Positions 20,415 to 31,592 of a stretch of DNA of 64,000 nt are shown in pieces; the stretch's first letter is position 1; the number at the start of each line of letters is the position of its first letter. The stretch covers positions 336,382,504-336,446,503 of the forward strand of contig OX422211.1 of NCBI GenBank assembly GCA_949130495.1. The letters are read 5' to 3'. The stretch comes from Sambucus nigra. Its lineage: Eukaryota; Streptophyta; Magnoliopsida; Dipsacales; Adoxaceae. The notes under the pieces are model-generated. The model was not told the origin of the DNA. It saw only the letters and a program-made list of their open reading frames with translations, and made no database searches. Made by a program: the position numbers and the translations under genes.

Positions 20415-22014
20415 AATCTCTACCTTTGGCTATTCCGGTACAAAACACAATTAAAGTCAAATTGTATCCTAACGACTTATAATAATAACTACCCTCCCAA
20501 ATCAAGAAACGAAAAGTAATATATGTGCAAATCTTCAAATGGAATGGATTTTCTATTTTGGCTAGCTTTGTCTTCATCTTGTGTGGGTCCAAGTGATCAT
20601 CTGGACGAAACATCTTACACACGTGAGACAAACAAAATATCGTGACGCATATGAGTTTTAAGCAAAAAATAAAACTACCCCATCATTTGTTCTCCCCTTT
20701 TTGTCCGTAATAGACAAAGGAATCAAAACTAAACATGAAATATTAACATCACATGAAGAGGCAAGACATCATCACATGAATAATGAAGAATGTACAAGTA
20801 ATGATACTCAAAAGGAAGCTTTCAACAAACTATTTTTGAAAATTTTCATTTTTTCATATATGAAGAATAAAATGGACAAATACAACAATCCGTGGAACAA
20901 CACTAAAATATATGAATCGTGAATACGGAATGAAATTGTGTGAATACTTTTTGTAAGCAACTCAACATAAACATTCATAATAAGTTTGCACAAATTCATG
21001 AGACACTTCTAACGAAAGAACTCGAAGTCTACCTTAGGTATAAAAGAAATGAGCTCGTATGAAATTGACTCGACTTAATCAATATGTCATGATCATAAAT
21101 CATTCTCACACTAATAATGCCAAATTATGTAATGTTTTTTCATGAAAGTCCGTTGTGCAAACCCATTAATCTTCGACTTTAACTCCATCAAAATATCTCA
21201 TATACAAGAATTCACTCTCAATTATTTTGAAGAATTCATAGTGCTCATATGAAGTGAAGCATCAATGAATCTAAACAAAATTTGCCTACCACTTATGTTT
21301 TTTGTGCCTCTAATCTTTTTTGGCTCTTTTATGCAAATGACAGCTTTTAATGCAAATAATATTTTTATCTTTTATAGCCATTTTTAATTGTTTAACATAT
21401 AACAATATTTTTTGAAAAAATAAATGAAATTCAGGAAATGGTTATTATATGCACAACTTATCTCTTTTCACATTTAGATCATTATTAAGCAAAATTGAGA
21501 TGAGAACATCGTATTCGACAAATGAAAAGTAAGCCCAATGTTCAAACAAGTTCGTGCACAGGTGATATAAAGGTGACAAGGAGTCCAACATGTATATTGT
21601 AGTCATCAATGATCAACGTAATGAATCCCCACGTTATTAAGCACACTATTTACAATGATGTTTCAAAACTCTATGAAAAAATCACGTGGATGAATGGAAT
21701 GAATGAGTGATCTGAATATCTTAATGTTCATCCATATACGGTGAAAAGGAAAAAACAAAACTCTTTTTGTCTTTTTAATAAATTTCAACAAAAATAAAAT
21801 ATTTTCACTTTTTCTTCTTTTTCGTAAAATCGAAAATCTTTTTGTATTTTTCAAAAATTTTCTAGAAAAACAAAGATCTTTTTGAAATTTTCAAAAAACA
21901 TATCAAAAAGAAAAATATAAATATACAACAATAATTGAATGATAATACAATCTAGCAATATGAATATAAGATGAGAACATGATAAACATCTTGCACTAGA
22001 TATAAGTCTCAACC
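20415..22014 (-). other. Post-gag region and PPT of copia unit A
   Basis: 1.6 kb of AT-rich DNA between the gag A stop and LTR B. No RT, integrase or RNase H motif is present in any frame. AAAGGTAGAGATT at 20415-20427 (minus strand) is the PPT position. Blocks near 20690, 21100-21200 and 21280-21560 resemble the same regions of elements C and F and the post-pol region of the pol-bearing copia. Confidence 0.65.
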
Positions 22015-23978
22015 TCAATCATTAGGCCCGAAGGAGTTCTCCTGAGGAGATGACATCCTGTGACATTCCGCCATCAAACATTGTGAAGTCTTGACAAAAT
22101 ACTCTACTTGCTTTTGAAAATTAGTAAATTCTATATGATGACGTGCGGGAGCATGTGGAGTAATATATGTGGGAGTGCATGCGGGAACTTATGTAGGAAC
22201 TCATGTGGGAACATACTAGGGAACATGCGTATGAGAAACTCTCTCTAACTTAAAACAAAAAACTCTCAAAGGTGACCTCTTTGTTTGCAAAAACCATAAA
22301 TATGATTGGTTCCACCTTGATCAAAACATCTACGACGAGCTCTCCTAAGTGGGTTATGTCTCCTAGGTTGATTAGGACAAGGGGAATAAGGATCCAACAC
22401 AATTTCGAAAATTGTATCGGGTGCGGCATGGGAAGTGGATGAACCATCATAAATTATTCCTTTCCTCCTAACATTACCTAACGAGGGACTGAGGAGCATC
22501 TTTCTAACTTTCTTACATGTGTCCTCTAAACCGATCTTGACTTTCTGAAAACATTTAAAATCACTCTCGAGTTGGGATACACGGGCTTCAAGTCTCTCAC
22601 GAGTCTCTAATGAATCTTGAATATCTTTCCTATGACTAGACACTGTACTGATCGAGTCAATCTTCTCCCTACTGAAAACAATCAACTACTCACACAAAGA
22701 AATTTTCAGCCTATGAGAGTTGACATACCGACGCCTCGCAGTCTTTCAAGACTTTCACCTCATTCTCCAAATCTAACACCCTAATAGACAAATATTTATT
22801 AAGCATTTTCATTTTTAAAGTCTCATTGTAAAGATCACCAACATCTTTTTGGAATCCATCTTCTCCATCACCCAAATTCTCATCCTCACTCTCACTCTCC
22901 AGAATGAATCGAAACATCGTCGCGACAATTATTTTTAAAAATGTCCTCATCGTTGTCAGACAAACAAGAAGTACTTACGTGACTGGTCATAAATAGAATA
23001 CATGGTTAATGTGGTTATTCATCCCTAGAATTCACGGACTCGACTTCACTATCACTAAGAGTGGCCTTATTTGCAACTTTCCTCCCTTGGATTTTAAGCC
23101 TAGTAGGACACTCATTTGCCTTGTCCCCTTTGCCCTCACACTCATAGTATATTATCCCATATTTCTCACAAATATTCTCACCCTCACCCTCATTCTTATT
23201 TTTCTTTTTCTCAAAAGTATTTTCTTTGGAAAATTTGAGATTCTTTTTTTGGAAAAGGCCTATGTCACCCAACTCAAATTCAAAATCAGGCTCAGAATCA
23301 CAAACCTTATCTTTCTTATTTTTCTTATTTTTGAGTTTTCAAATAAATACTTATATCTTTAGGTTTAACAATTTTGAAAAACATATCTATCTCATACGTT
23401 TGAAGGTCTCCTATGAGTTCTCTAACCTAAGGGTATCTAATATTCCCAACGAATTCAAAACAGTGACTTTAGGGATAAAACGATCTGGAAGGGATCTCAA
23501 AATTTTCTTAACAAATCTCGTCTCATAAATTTTCTCACCTAAATTAAAACTAGAATTAATCATGTCCGATAAACGTGCAAAACTCATCAAAAGACTCGGA
23601 CTCAAGAATAGCAAGAGTCTCAAACTGTGTGGTGAGGTTCTGTAGCTTATAAGCTTTCACAACTTTGGTACCCTCATGAGTGAGCTGAAAGGTATCTGAA
23701 GCTTCTTTAGATGTGGTGCACATCATAATGCAGTGAAATTTGTCAATGGTGACGGCTCTAGAAATAGACCCCACACTGCGCAGTTTAAAGTTTCTACACT
23801 TAAAATCGCACTCTGTCCATGAAGAAACGGGGTTTAGACTTTCGATATTATCAACTATCGCAGTAGGTGGCATCCACCCTCTTTCACAAACCTACTAGAC
23901 ACATTCATCAATAGATTTCAAAGTTGACCTCATTCTAGCTTTCCAATATGCATAGTTTGAACCATAAAAGATGGGCAT
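22015..23978 (-). pseudogene. Copia gag A, no pol
   Basis: The start at 23978 reads MPIFYGSNYAYWKARMRSTL, the usual copia gag opening. The UBN2/gag core (TSKEASDTFQLTHEGT, RSLPDRFIPKVTVLN) is followed by an acidic and lysine-rich part. Next come a degenerate first knuckle near 23110-23160 (YECEGKGDKANEC, two ligands lost), a coiled coil (22510-22950), and a second degenerate knuckle near 22260-22310 (FCKQRGHLREF). The C-terminal tail ends in FGPND and TGA at 22015-22017. The same tail ends the gag of F at 59666. Stops and frameshifts are frequent. The gag ends without passing into pol. Confidence 0.82.
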
Positions 23979-24107
23979 TCAATTTTACAGATTATCCATT
24001 AAATCAGTTTTTTTAAAGATCAACAAATTTTTTTGTACAAAAAATTGATATGATAAAAAATTTGTAAGAATGATCACACAGTAAATTAGTGCAATAGGAT
24101 CTAATAG

Positions 24108-24277
24108 CAATTTAAGAAAATTGGTATCTTTAAAGAAATTCTGTAAAAATTAGGATCACGTGATATTTTAGTGTTGCCCGTTATAATACAAATTTGAGAA
24201 AACTTCTATCTTAAAAGAAAGTCCTTAAAAATCAGGATCACACGATATTTTAATGTTTTCCGCTCTGAAACCCAATT
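24108..24277 (-). repeat. Degenerate PBS repeats before gag A
   Basis: Three units of about 75-80 bp align with the PBS triplet at 19139-19316. The PBS words are decayed (near 24110, 24182 and 24263). The shared triplication means it arose before the two units separated. Confidence 0.6.
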
Positions 24278-25377
24278 TCAGAATGCAAGTGACTCGATGG
24301 ACTAATTTGTATAATAAATTGCCTCACATACAAATCCAATTTTTATCAAATTTTATCCTCTATTAAATTAGGTTGCATACAAGATGTTTCAAATTTCCAA
24401 TTGATCAAACTAAGCATGCAATCAACACACATGATGAGAAAAAATCTTTAAAAAGGGAAAAATCATACATTCAACACTATTGTAAGTTTTGAACAACAAT
24501 TGACTTACACAAACTTAGATAATGTAAGTGAGACGTGTATAGTCTTCAAAATATCAATAAAATACGACTCGAATTCAGAGTCGTCCACATGTAGCGGTCT
24601 AACCTCGTTATCCACCAATCAGCCTTGTTTGTTTTAACAGTGAATACCTAATTTCACGATTCAGCAGTAGATATTTCTCTATACAATGATTTTTCAGCAA
24701 GAAACCATCTTTATGACTTGGAAAAATGATCTAAATTATTCCAAGGGGTTTGGAATCTTTATGGAGGTGTTTGATAATAAAAGATATTAAAAGGGGTGTT
24801 TTTACTTATGAAAAAAGTTCTTAAAAAGTCTGATCCCATTTATCCTATTTATAAAAAGGTTGGTTAAAATAGGATAACTATAAAAGATTTGAATTAGTTC
24901 TCATTAAAAAACAAATTTTTTCCCAGTCGTTTGAACAGAACTGTACCTCATCCAAACGACACCATCTCATCAGAACGGCTTCGAATGACATCCTCGAACG
25001 ACATTCCAGAAAATGGAAAAAATGCTTCGTTCGATGTAAAACCAAACTCGTTCGAATGATGGTCAATCTTTTACGAAAGGCTATAAATCTCGTTCCAAAG
25101 ATGCGTCATTTTTTGGAAATATTTTTCTATAAAAAATTCAAACGCCTTTTTACAAAAGTAACATCTTTAAACATTCTTAAACCCCATAAATAATTAATAG
25201 AACATTTTACCGGTCAATACCATGACTTCTTTCAATGATGTTGAGACAAACAATTCTTCCAATGTCAAATGTCTTCAGCTTTATCTTCGAGTCATGAGCA
25301 TTGTTTGTGTAACGGGATATGCCAAAATAAATATAAAACACGAGCGATTATAAAACTTGCACATACAGTTTAGTGGT
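24278..25377 (-). repeat. Copia LTR A (about 1100 bp)
   Basis: Element-orientation start TGTATGTGCAAG at 25377 and end at 24278, parallel to LTR B. A TATA-like TTTATAAATAGG lies near 24838-24855. U3 holds decayed copies of the TTCGAA palindrome (near 24930-25060). The upper flank (GTTTA...) shows no copia sequence, so this is the outer 5' LTR of the tandem array. Confidence 0.8.
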
Positions 25378-28106
25378 TCAAACACCCCACAAATGGGTGG
25401 AAACAGTCCTAAAATCCAATAACCATGATAAATAAACCAACAAATTCAACAAATTAAACAATACAATAATTATGTGACAATATTTTATTTGTAGAGAAAA
25501 AGTATCATTTAAATGCTCAAATTGGAAATTTGGGACAAAAGTGAAATATCTTCCCAAAAATTGTCAACATGCATTTAATCCAACCCAAGAATATTGTAAT
25601 CATCAACCAAAATACTGTATAAGAATGGATTAAATCACCAACCCAAGAATATTGTAATCATCAACCAAAAATACCATAACAACACTACAAGCACTAGAAA
25701 TGACAAATGCCCAACAAAATCAACAGATAATCAAAGTGTAAGATGAGAATGATTTATACCTTAGATGTTAGAGTGATTAAATGAGGTAGTTTAGCGTGTA
25801 AATGGTGATTGAAAACTAGGGTTTGAAATGGGGGATTTTCGGATGAGAAAAATGCTTAGAGAGTATAAGGAAATGAGAGGAAGAATCAAGAAAAAGTGTC
25901 AAATAATTGAGTCAGTCAATCGATCGATAGAGATCATCGATCGATGAATCAAAAAAATTTGTACCACTTTGGAACTTAGGCAAACTACGTTTCATCAATC
26001 GATCGATAAAATTCCATCGATAGATCGATGAACTGTAATTTTTGGTACTTTTCTTATTTTGAAGTAGGAAGATATGGGGGTAAAAATAAATAAAAAAGGA
26101 TGGAAAAAACTAAAATATAAAAGTATATACATAATAATACAAATATCATGGTGGAATTAATTTTTTTTTTTGGGGGGGGGGGGGGGATAAACACACACAT
26201 AAAAATGAGAGGATATATACATAATAGTATGTATGAGTGTATGCAAAATCGCGATTGCCAAAAATTGACAAGTGGGCAATCCAAAAAATGAAACGGGCCG
26301 AGACAGACCAATTGTGGCACCCAATGTGCAACCCATGGGAGGGAAAATAAGGTGGAAAATACTTTGTAATTTTTCAAAATTTTCAACAAACGCATGTTCG
26401 GGATGAGAAATGTCCATAAATTCATGTTTGTTGAACCTACAAAAATGTTAGAACCAAGAATAAAAAAAAATAATGAAAAAATTAACTAATTACACTAGAA
26501 AACTATAGCTCGAATAAAATAAAGAAATTAATATGTACAATCTACATTTCAACTACTAGTTAACTATACAATATGAGTTGAAATTTTTGAGGGTCCAATC
26601 AAATGATGATTTAAATTTAAAGGATCATTTTTGGTCCTTCATATGAGTTCATGCCTTTCGAAAAGTAAGAATTTCGTTTGAACAACAGAAGGCATGGTTT
26701 GGGCGGGGGATGGAACCATCACCAATTTGAAATTTTTATCGAATGATTGGGGGATGGATTGAACGGGAGACAAGCACATTATAGATCCGAGAAAAATCGA
26801 ATTTAATCCCAAAGTATTTTAAAAAATAATAATAGGAGGGGAACATAGAAGAGAGGATACCATCAAAGCGGGCAACTCAAGAAAGTATTCCTCGTTGATG
26901 AAAAGTTTCAAAGTTTTCACCAACCTCAAAGGAAAGTTGTAATGGTTGGATAACAGTGAACAAAAATGGGGAGTAAATGAATTCAATCTGAAAATATAAT
27001 AATCATCGCTCGAAAGTTTAATTCCAAATGAAAATGATTCACTTTCAATGAAATGTTCTTCCAAAATGGTTTGAGGTGAAACACAAGTTTTCAAATCATT
27101 GTTGTTGTTCAAGAAAGAAATTATCTCATTGAAAAGTGTTTTAATCTCAATATCCTCGCCATTTTTGTGCTCCATTATGCCTTGGGCTAAAATCAGAATG
27201 GTTTGTTCCAAAGTAGGCATTGTCATCTCAATATCCTGGAATTCCTAATTTGATTCAGAACATCCGTCCTCATCCAAAGTTTCAAGAGAAGAATAACTGT
27301 TAGTTTCAAATAACAAATCCAAATCATGCTCCTAACAATGGTTTTCCCCCCGACAAAAGTTGTCAAAATTTTCTATTTTTTAACTTTGTAATCACGCACC
27401 AAATGAATTCGGTGGTTTCGCAACTTCTCCAAAAAGACTAATTTGAGAACTATTAACTTTCAAGCTTATTCGTATAATAACTTTGAAGGTTATTATCATA
27501 ATAGTTCGGAGAACAACTATCTCAATGGCTTTCAACTTTTTTTATTATAACAAATATGTGGCATTTTTTCATTAGAATATGTTTCAAAAGTCCAGACATC
27601 GTTAGTTTTATTTTTTAAATACTCGCTAAAAGTAATCTTGCAATTTTCATTCTTCTCAACATGAAAGTATTCACAAAAAATTATAGGCTTAGAGGGAGTT
27701 TGGAAATTATTCTTAGGACAAGCTTACGAACTCAAATCATCACAATCACTAAAATTATTAGTGTAGGACATACTCACCCCAAATGGCTCTTCGATAGAAA
27801 CTTAATAATGTGGTGTGCAGGTGCAAATTCAATGTTTCTTGGCGCTTAAATGACTCATTTGGACAATTTGTCACCTCTCATTAAAGCATAATTTGAGTTC
27901 GGCGTCAATGAATATTCCTGAAATTACACATGAAAGGTCGTAATAAGGTGCATACATGATATACACCGTTAAATCTCTTAGGTGTATTACCAAGACCAAT
28001 TAACCCATTAAACTATCCCACACCCATCATACCATAACAAAGAAACAATTATCAAAGAAAGAAATAACAAAAGGAAAGCTTAAATTAAATAGAGAAGAAG
28101 ATTAAA
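25378..28106. other. Unassigned AT-rich DNA
   Basis: No transposon or gene domain recognised. It contains CGATCGAT words (25917-26032), a T11-G15 run (26161-26186), and weak minus-strand frames near 26054-26425, 26819-27226 and 27250-27850 with scattered stops. It was contiguous with 36002 onward before Tat-2 inserted. It may be the internal or LTR part of an old retroelement. Confidence 0.5.
26819..27226 (-). CDS. Hypothetical ORF, 135 codons
   Basis: An ATG-started frame with no family I recognise. The product is Leu/Ser/Asn-rich with no clear membrane segment or motif. Minus-strand sequence at 27250-27850 also reads partly as protein (EYFHVEKNENCKITFSEY) but with stops. Both may belong to one decayed coding region, possibly a retroelement gag. 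There is no independent support, so this is only a candidate. Confidence 0.2.
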   Translation of the reverse strand: MTMPTLEQTILILAQGIMEHKNGEDIEIKTLFNEIISFLNNNNDLKTCVSPQTILEEHFIESESFSFGIKLSSDDYYIFRLNSFTPHFCSLLSNHYNFPLRLVKTLKLFINEEYFLELPALMVSSLLCSPPIIIF

Positions 28107-28111
28107 GTAAC

Positions 28112-28872
28112 TGTTGATGCAAAAAACTGGACCGAATCCCATTTTTATGATCATAGGTAAATAGATAAAAGCAATCCAATCAACCACATGAGAGACAAAG
28201 ATTTTTAAAGTGGTTCGGCTATAAGGAAAAGCCTACGTCCACTGTTATTTTATTCCCAGGGGTCTACAATAGCACAATGTGGTGTAGAGAGAGAAAAAGG
28301 TGTGGATCTTGTGTATGGTGTCTCTCATCCTTGTCGGATCTCCCCTTTCTTTTTGGCTAAGGGAATACATGTAATTATAGTGATGGGAGATAAAGAGATT
28401 CATTGTATGTAAACATTTATGTCTACATTCAACGAATCTAATTGTTGAATTGCTTGGTATGCTATGTGTTGTCATCTACAGTATAAATGTACATTAATGC
28501 TCATTAAATCATCTTAATTAATGCACATTAAATGCATAGTTATCCCTTGATATTCCTGGTTGGTATGCCGACCAACTCTCCTCAGGTGCCGACTAACTCT
28601 CCTCGGGGGCCGACCAACTCTCCTCGGGTGCCGACTAATTCTCCTCGGGTACTGACCAACTCTCCTCGGGTGCCGACTAACACTCCTCGGGTGCCGACCA
28701 ACTCTCCTCGAGTGCCGACTAATTCTCCTCGAGTACTGACTAACTCTCCTCGGGTGCCAACTAACACTCCTTGGACGCCGACCAACTCTCCTGGGTGTCG
28801 AATATTGCCACGTAGGATGACATGTGTCCTTTTCTGATTGGTCCTAGTAAATGGAGAATTTTTACATTAACA
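28112..28872 (-). repeat. 3' LTR of Tat-2 (761 bp)
   Basis: Runs from TGTTGATG (28112) to ATTAACA (28872). It has 11 units of the 21-bp minisatellite at about 28567-28800, against 10 in the 5' LTR. Its TATA box region reads TATAATTA on the minus strand instead of TATAAATA. A short deletion near 28507 relative to the 5' LTR removes about 8 bp. Confidence 0.93.
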
Positions 28873-28886
28873 GAAGCCCCCAATGC
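28873..28886 (-). other. Polypurine tract of Tat-2
   Basis: Minus-strand ATTGGGGGCTTC directly precedes the LTR start. A near copy, TTGGGGGCTTC, occurs at 29571-29581 next to the antisense-ORF remnant. Confidence 0.7.
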
Positions 28887-29290
28887 TCCATGCTTTATGG
28901 TTTACTTGAAAGGATGGAGTATTTATTCTGCAGTGTTGCTCGGTGCTCGTGAAATTCTTGATCTACCTTCTTGATTTGTTCAGCATAAACTGCATTATCT
29001 CCTGGACGATATATGATGCAGGCTGATCGATGGTTGCTAATCTTTCTTTTGAGGAACTCCATGTGCTATGTATCACCCCTGGGAATTTGGATGCAGCCAT
29101 GCCATAGTATGCAGCTTGTAGCTTATCATAATCTTCAAGTATGTTGATTAGTTTGCTAGCCGACCAACTGCCTCCTGTGCCGAGCAACTGAGTGCTAACT
29201 TCACGTGCTTGATTCTTCTGATTTATGATCCTCTGAATACTTTGTTGAGTAACATACTAGCTTTTGAACCCAACTCTTCAATCTGATTAG
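28887..29290 (-). pseudogene. Unrecognised ORF between antisense ORF and 3' LTR of Tat-2
   Basis: A minus-strand frame (same strand as pol) reads about 120 codons and ends in the EYSI-like APSNTAE just before the PPT. One TAG, probably from CAG, interrupts its first part. The product contains GTGGSWSASKLINILEDYDK and is helix-like at the start (TQQSIQRIINQKNQ). I recognise no family. It could instead be chance coding potential opposite a deleted part of the antisense ORF. Confidence 0.35.
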
Positions 29291-29574
29291 TACCAAGCTA
29301 GTGGTGGACTTCGAAACATTTTCATACAACTTCTTCTTCAATGTTAGTCGGGACAGTAGTAGTAAAGATCTCAGTGCTGTAGATGCTAAATTTGACTTCT
29401 GAACTTCAATAGTATGTGCATAATAACTCCTGAATATGCCTCCTAAACTTCTGAATGCACCTCCTGAACTTCTGAATACGCCTCCGTGTCAGTTTGTGAA
29501 GTTGAATTTGGTGCTCGACTGCATGATGTTATAAGAATGTGCCACTAAATGAACAAATATATCTGTAATAGAAG

Positions 29575-29756
29575 CCCCCAAATGAACAAATACTTTATCG
29601 AGCACCTCCTAGATCGACCATCCATGATGAATATCAGGATGCTCAAAGATTTTAACTTCATAAATTCTCCTCTTGCTTTAAATGATCCACCTGCTGGCGA
29701 GGAACCTGTTTCAAAAGCATAGGGGAAGAAACCAATAGAATGGGAATATTGATGTA
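29575..29756 (+). pseudogene. Remnant of the Tat antisense ORF
   Basis: Plus-strand frame similar to 1140-1286 of Tat-1: HLLDRPSMMNIRMLKDFNF, then ALNDPPAGEEPVSKA followed by TAG. The N-terminal and middle parts, including the RG cluster, are absent. The shared end shows that the frame was once conserved past the TAA at 1092 in Tat-1. Confidence 0.7.
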
Positions 29757-29999
29757 ATAAATTTGTATTTCATTCCTGATGTATTTTGTTTTTGATTTTA
29801 ATAAAAGACTTTCATTTTTGTTCGCAGTCTTAATTGCTATTGTCTTGTAAAATACTTTACATCTGTGTATATGTATCTGTTAAAAAGATAACAATATTGT
29901 GTTGTTTGTCGATCAACTTAGTAAAAAAGTTACGAGTATAAAAAATGTTGCTCGATCACTTTCTCGTTTTCATAAAATGTTTCTGACCAACCAAGGCGG

Positions 30000-30360
30000 T
30001 AAATTTTCCTTTTCGACCAACTATAGTTAGTGGGTTTTTATCCCCGACCAGTCATAGTTAGTGGATTTTTCCTCTACGAGCAACTTTGGCGCTTTTTGGA
30101 ATAATCTTACCTCCCGACCAACATAAGTTGGCATTTCCGAGAATATATTTACCTCCCGACCAACATAAGTTGGCATTTTCGAGAATATATGTACTTCCTA
30201 ACCAACATAAGTTGGCATTTTTAGGAATATTTTGTTTCCTAACCAAACAGGTTGGCATTTTTAGGAATATTTTGTTTTCTAGCCAAACAGGTTGGCATTT
30301 TTAGGAATATTTTGTTTCCTAACCAACCGAGGTTGGCATTTTTAGGAATATTTTTGCTGA
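30000..30360. repeat. 40-42-bp tandem repeat in the 3' region of Tat-2
   Basis: Units start at 30116, 30158, 30200, 30241, 30281 and 30321. The core is GACCAACATAAGTTGGCATTT, with later units reading AACCAAACAGGTTGGCATTT. Each unit has a CCAAC...GTTGG hairpin. The unit differs from the 117-bp repeat of Tat-1 but keeps the same hairpin arms. Earlier words at 30010-30065 match 1648-1700 of Tat-1. Confidence 0.88.
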
Positions 30361-30435
30361 GTAGTCTGAGCTTTGCCGAGTTTTGCCGAGTAGTGTGTAG
30401 GACTAGTATTCCTCAAAAAAAATTCAATAAAAGGA

Positions 30436-31568
30436 GCAGGTATAACAGCTTCACTTCCAAACGCCAGCATATATGGTGATTCTCCAGTTGCTGCTCGGGG
30501 AGTAATACGATAAGCCCACAGTACTGACTGTAACTCGTTGATCCAATTTGCTTTTGCGTCACTTAGTCTTTTCTTCAATCCATTTAGCAGTGTTCTGTTC
30601 ATCACTTTAGTCTATCCGTTGCTTTGAGGATGTCCTGGTGCCGAGTGGATCTTTAAGATATTGGACTGATGGCAATAGGCCGCGAACTCCTCGTTGTCAA
30701 ATTGTGTTCCATGGTCTGTGATGAAGGCATGAGGAAGACCATATCGACAGATGATATTCTTCCAGATAAATTGGTACACCTTGTCGTACGTCATATCAAT
30801 GAGAGGCTCCGCTTCTACCCACTTAGTAAAATAATCCACTGCGACGACGAGGTATTTGAACCTTCCCCTGGTCGTTGGTAGTGGCCCGACCAGATCTACT
30901 CCCCACATGGAAAATGGCCAAGGGGAAGTGATGGGTGTCAACAATGCTTGTGGAGTTCTTCGGATGGAGGAAAAGCACTGGCACTTGTCACATTTCTTGG
31001 CATAGGCTATACAATCAGCTCTCATCGTTGGCCAGTAGTATCCCTGCGTCATCATCCTTTGCAAAAGCGTTCGACCTGCTACATGGGCTCCACAAGACCC
31101 TTCATGGACCTCTTTAATCAAATCTTTCACCTCGGTGGGATGCACACATCTTTGCAAACCTGCCATAATTCCTCGTCTATATAGAAAACAGTTAATTAAT
31201 ACATACCGAGCAGCTTTAAACTTCAATTTCTTGGCTGCGAGCTTATCAATTGGTAATTCTCCCTCCTTAATATATGCCCTGATGGGATCCATCCAAGATG
31301 GTCCTAAATCAAGGGTAATAAAATTCATCGTCAGATCTTCATCTATACTCCGACCAACTAAAACTTCAATTGGGATTGTTCTTCGTAGCTCGGTGCGAGT
31401 AGCTGATGCTAGTCGAGCTAGGGCGTCTGCTCTCGCATTCTCCATTCTTGGTATTCTGACCAGCTGAATAGCGGCAAATTCTGACACCATCTCCTTTACC
31501 TTTGCATGATATCTGATCATTAATTCTCCTCTAACTACATATACTCCCAACATTTGATTTACGATCAA
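30436..31568 (-). pseudogene. Tat-2 aRNH end and integrase, truncated
   Basis: The open piece 30612-31568 covers the aRNH C-terminus, the tether, a zinc-binding domain (KCDKC) and the DDE core with both Asp (VDYFTKW, ITDHGTQF). At 30612-30614 CAG has become TAG, and at 30606-30608 the catalytic Glu codon is AAA (Lys). Beyond the stop the frame continues to GSEAVIPA and then breaks at about 30436, fused to non-coding sequence that in Tat-1 lies about 440 bp further on. The GPY-type C-terminal domain is deleted. The product could not catalyse integration. Confidence 0.88.
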
Positions 31569-31592
31569 TTGAGAATCACTGAAGACAATAAC

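Noticed and set aside
26054..26425. Overlapping ORFs with polyproline tails
   Set aside because: The proline run is the G15 tract read on the other strand. Three frames are open at once and none resembles a known protein.
28532..28837. Proline-rich PTNSPRV repeat ORFs here and at 35682-35966, with arginine-rich and glycine-rich counterparts on the other strand
   Set aside because: They are translations of the 21-bp LTR minisatellite; all frames of such an array stay open.
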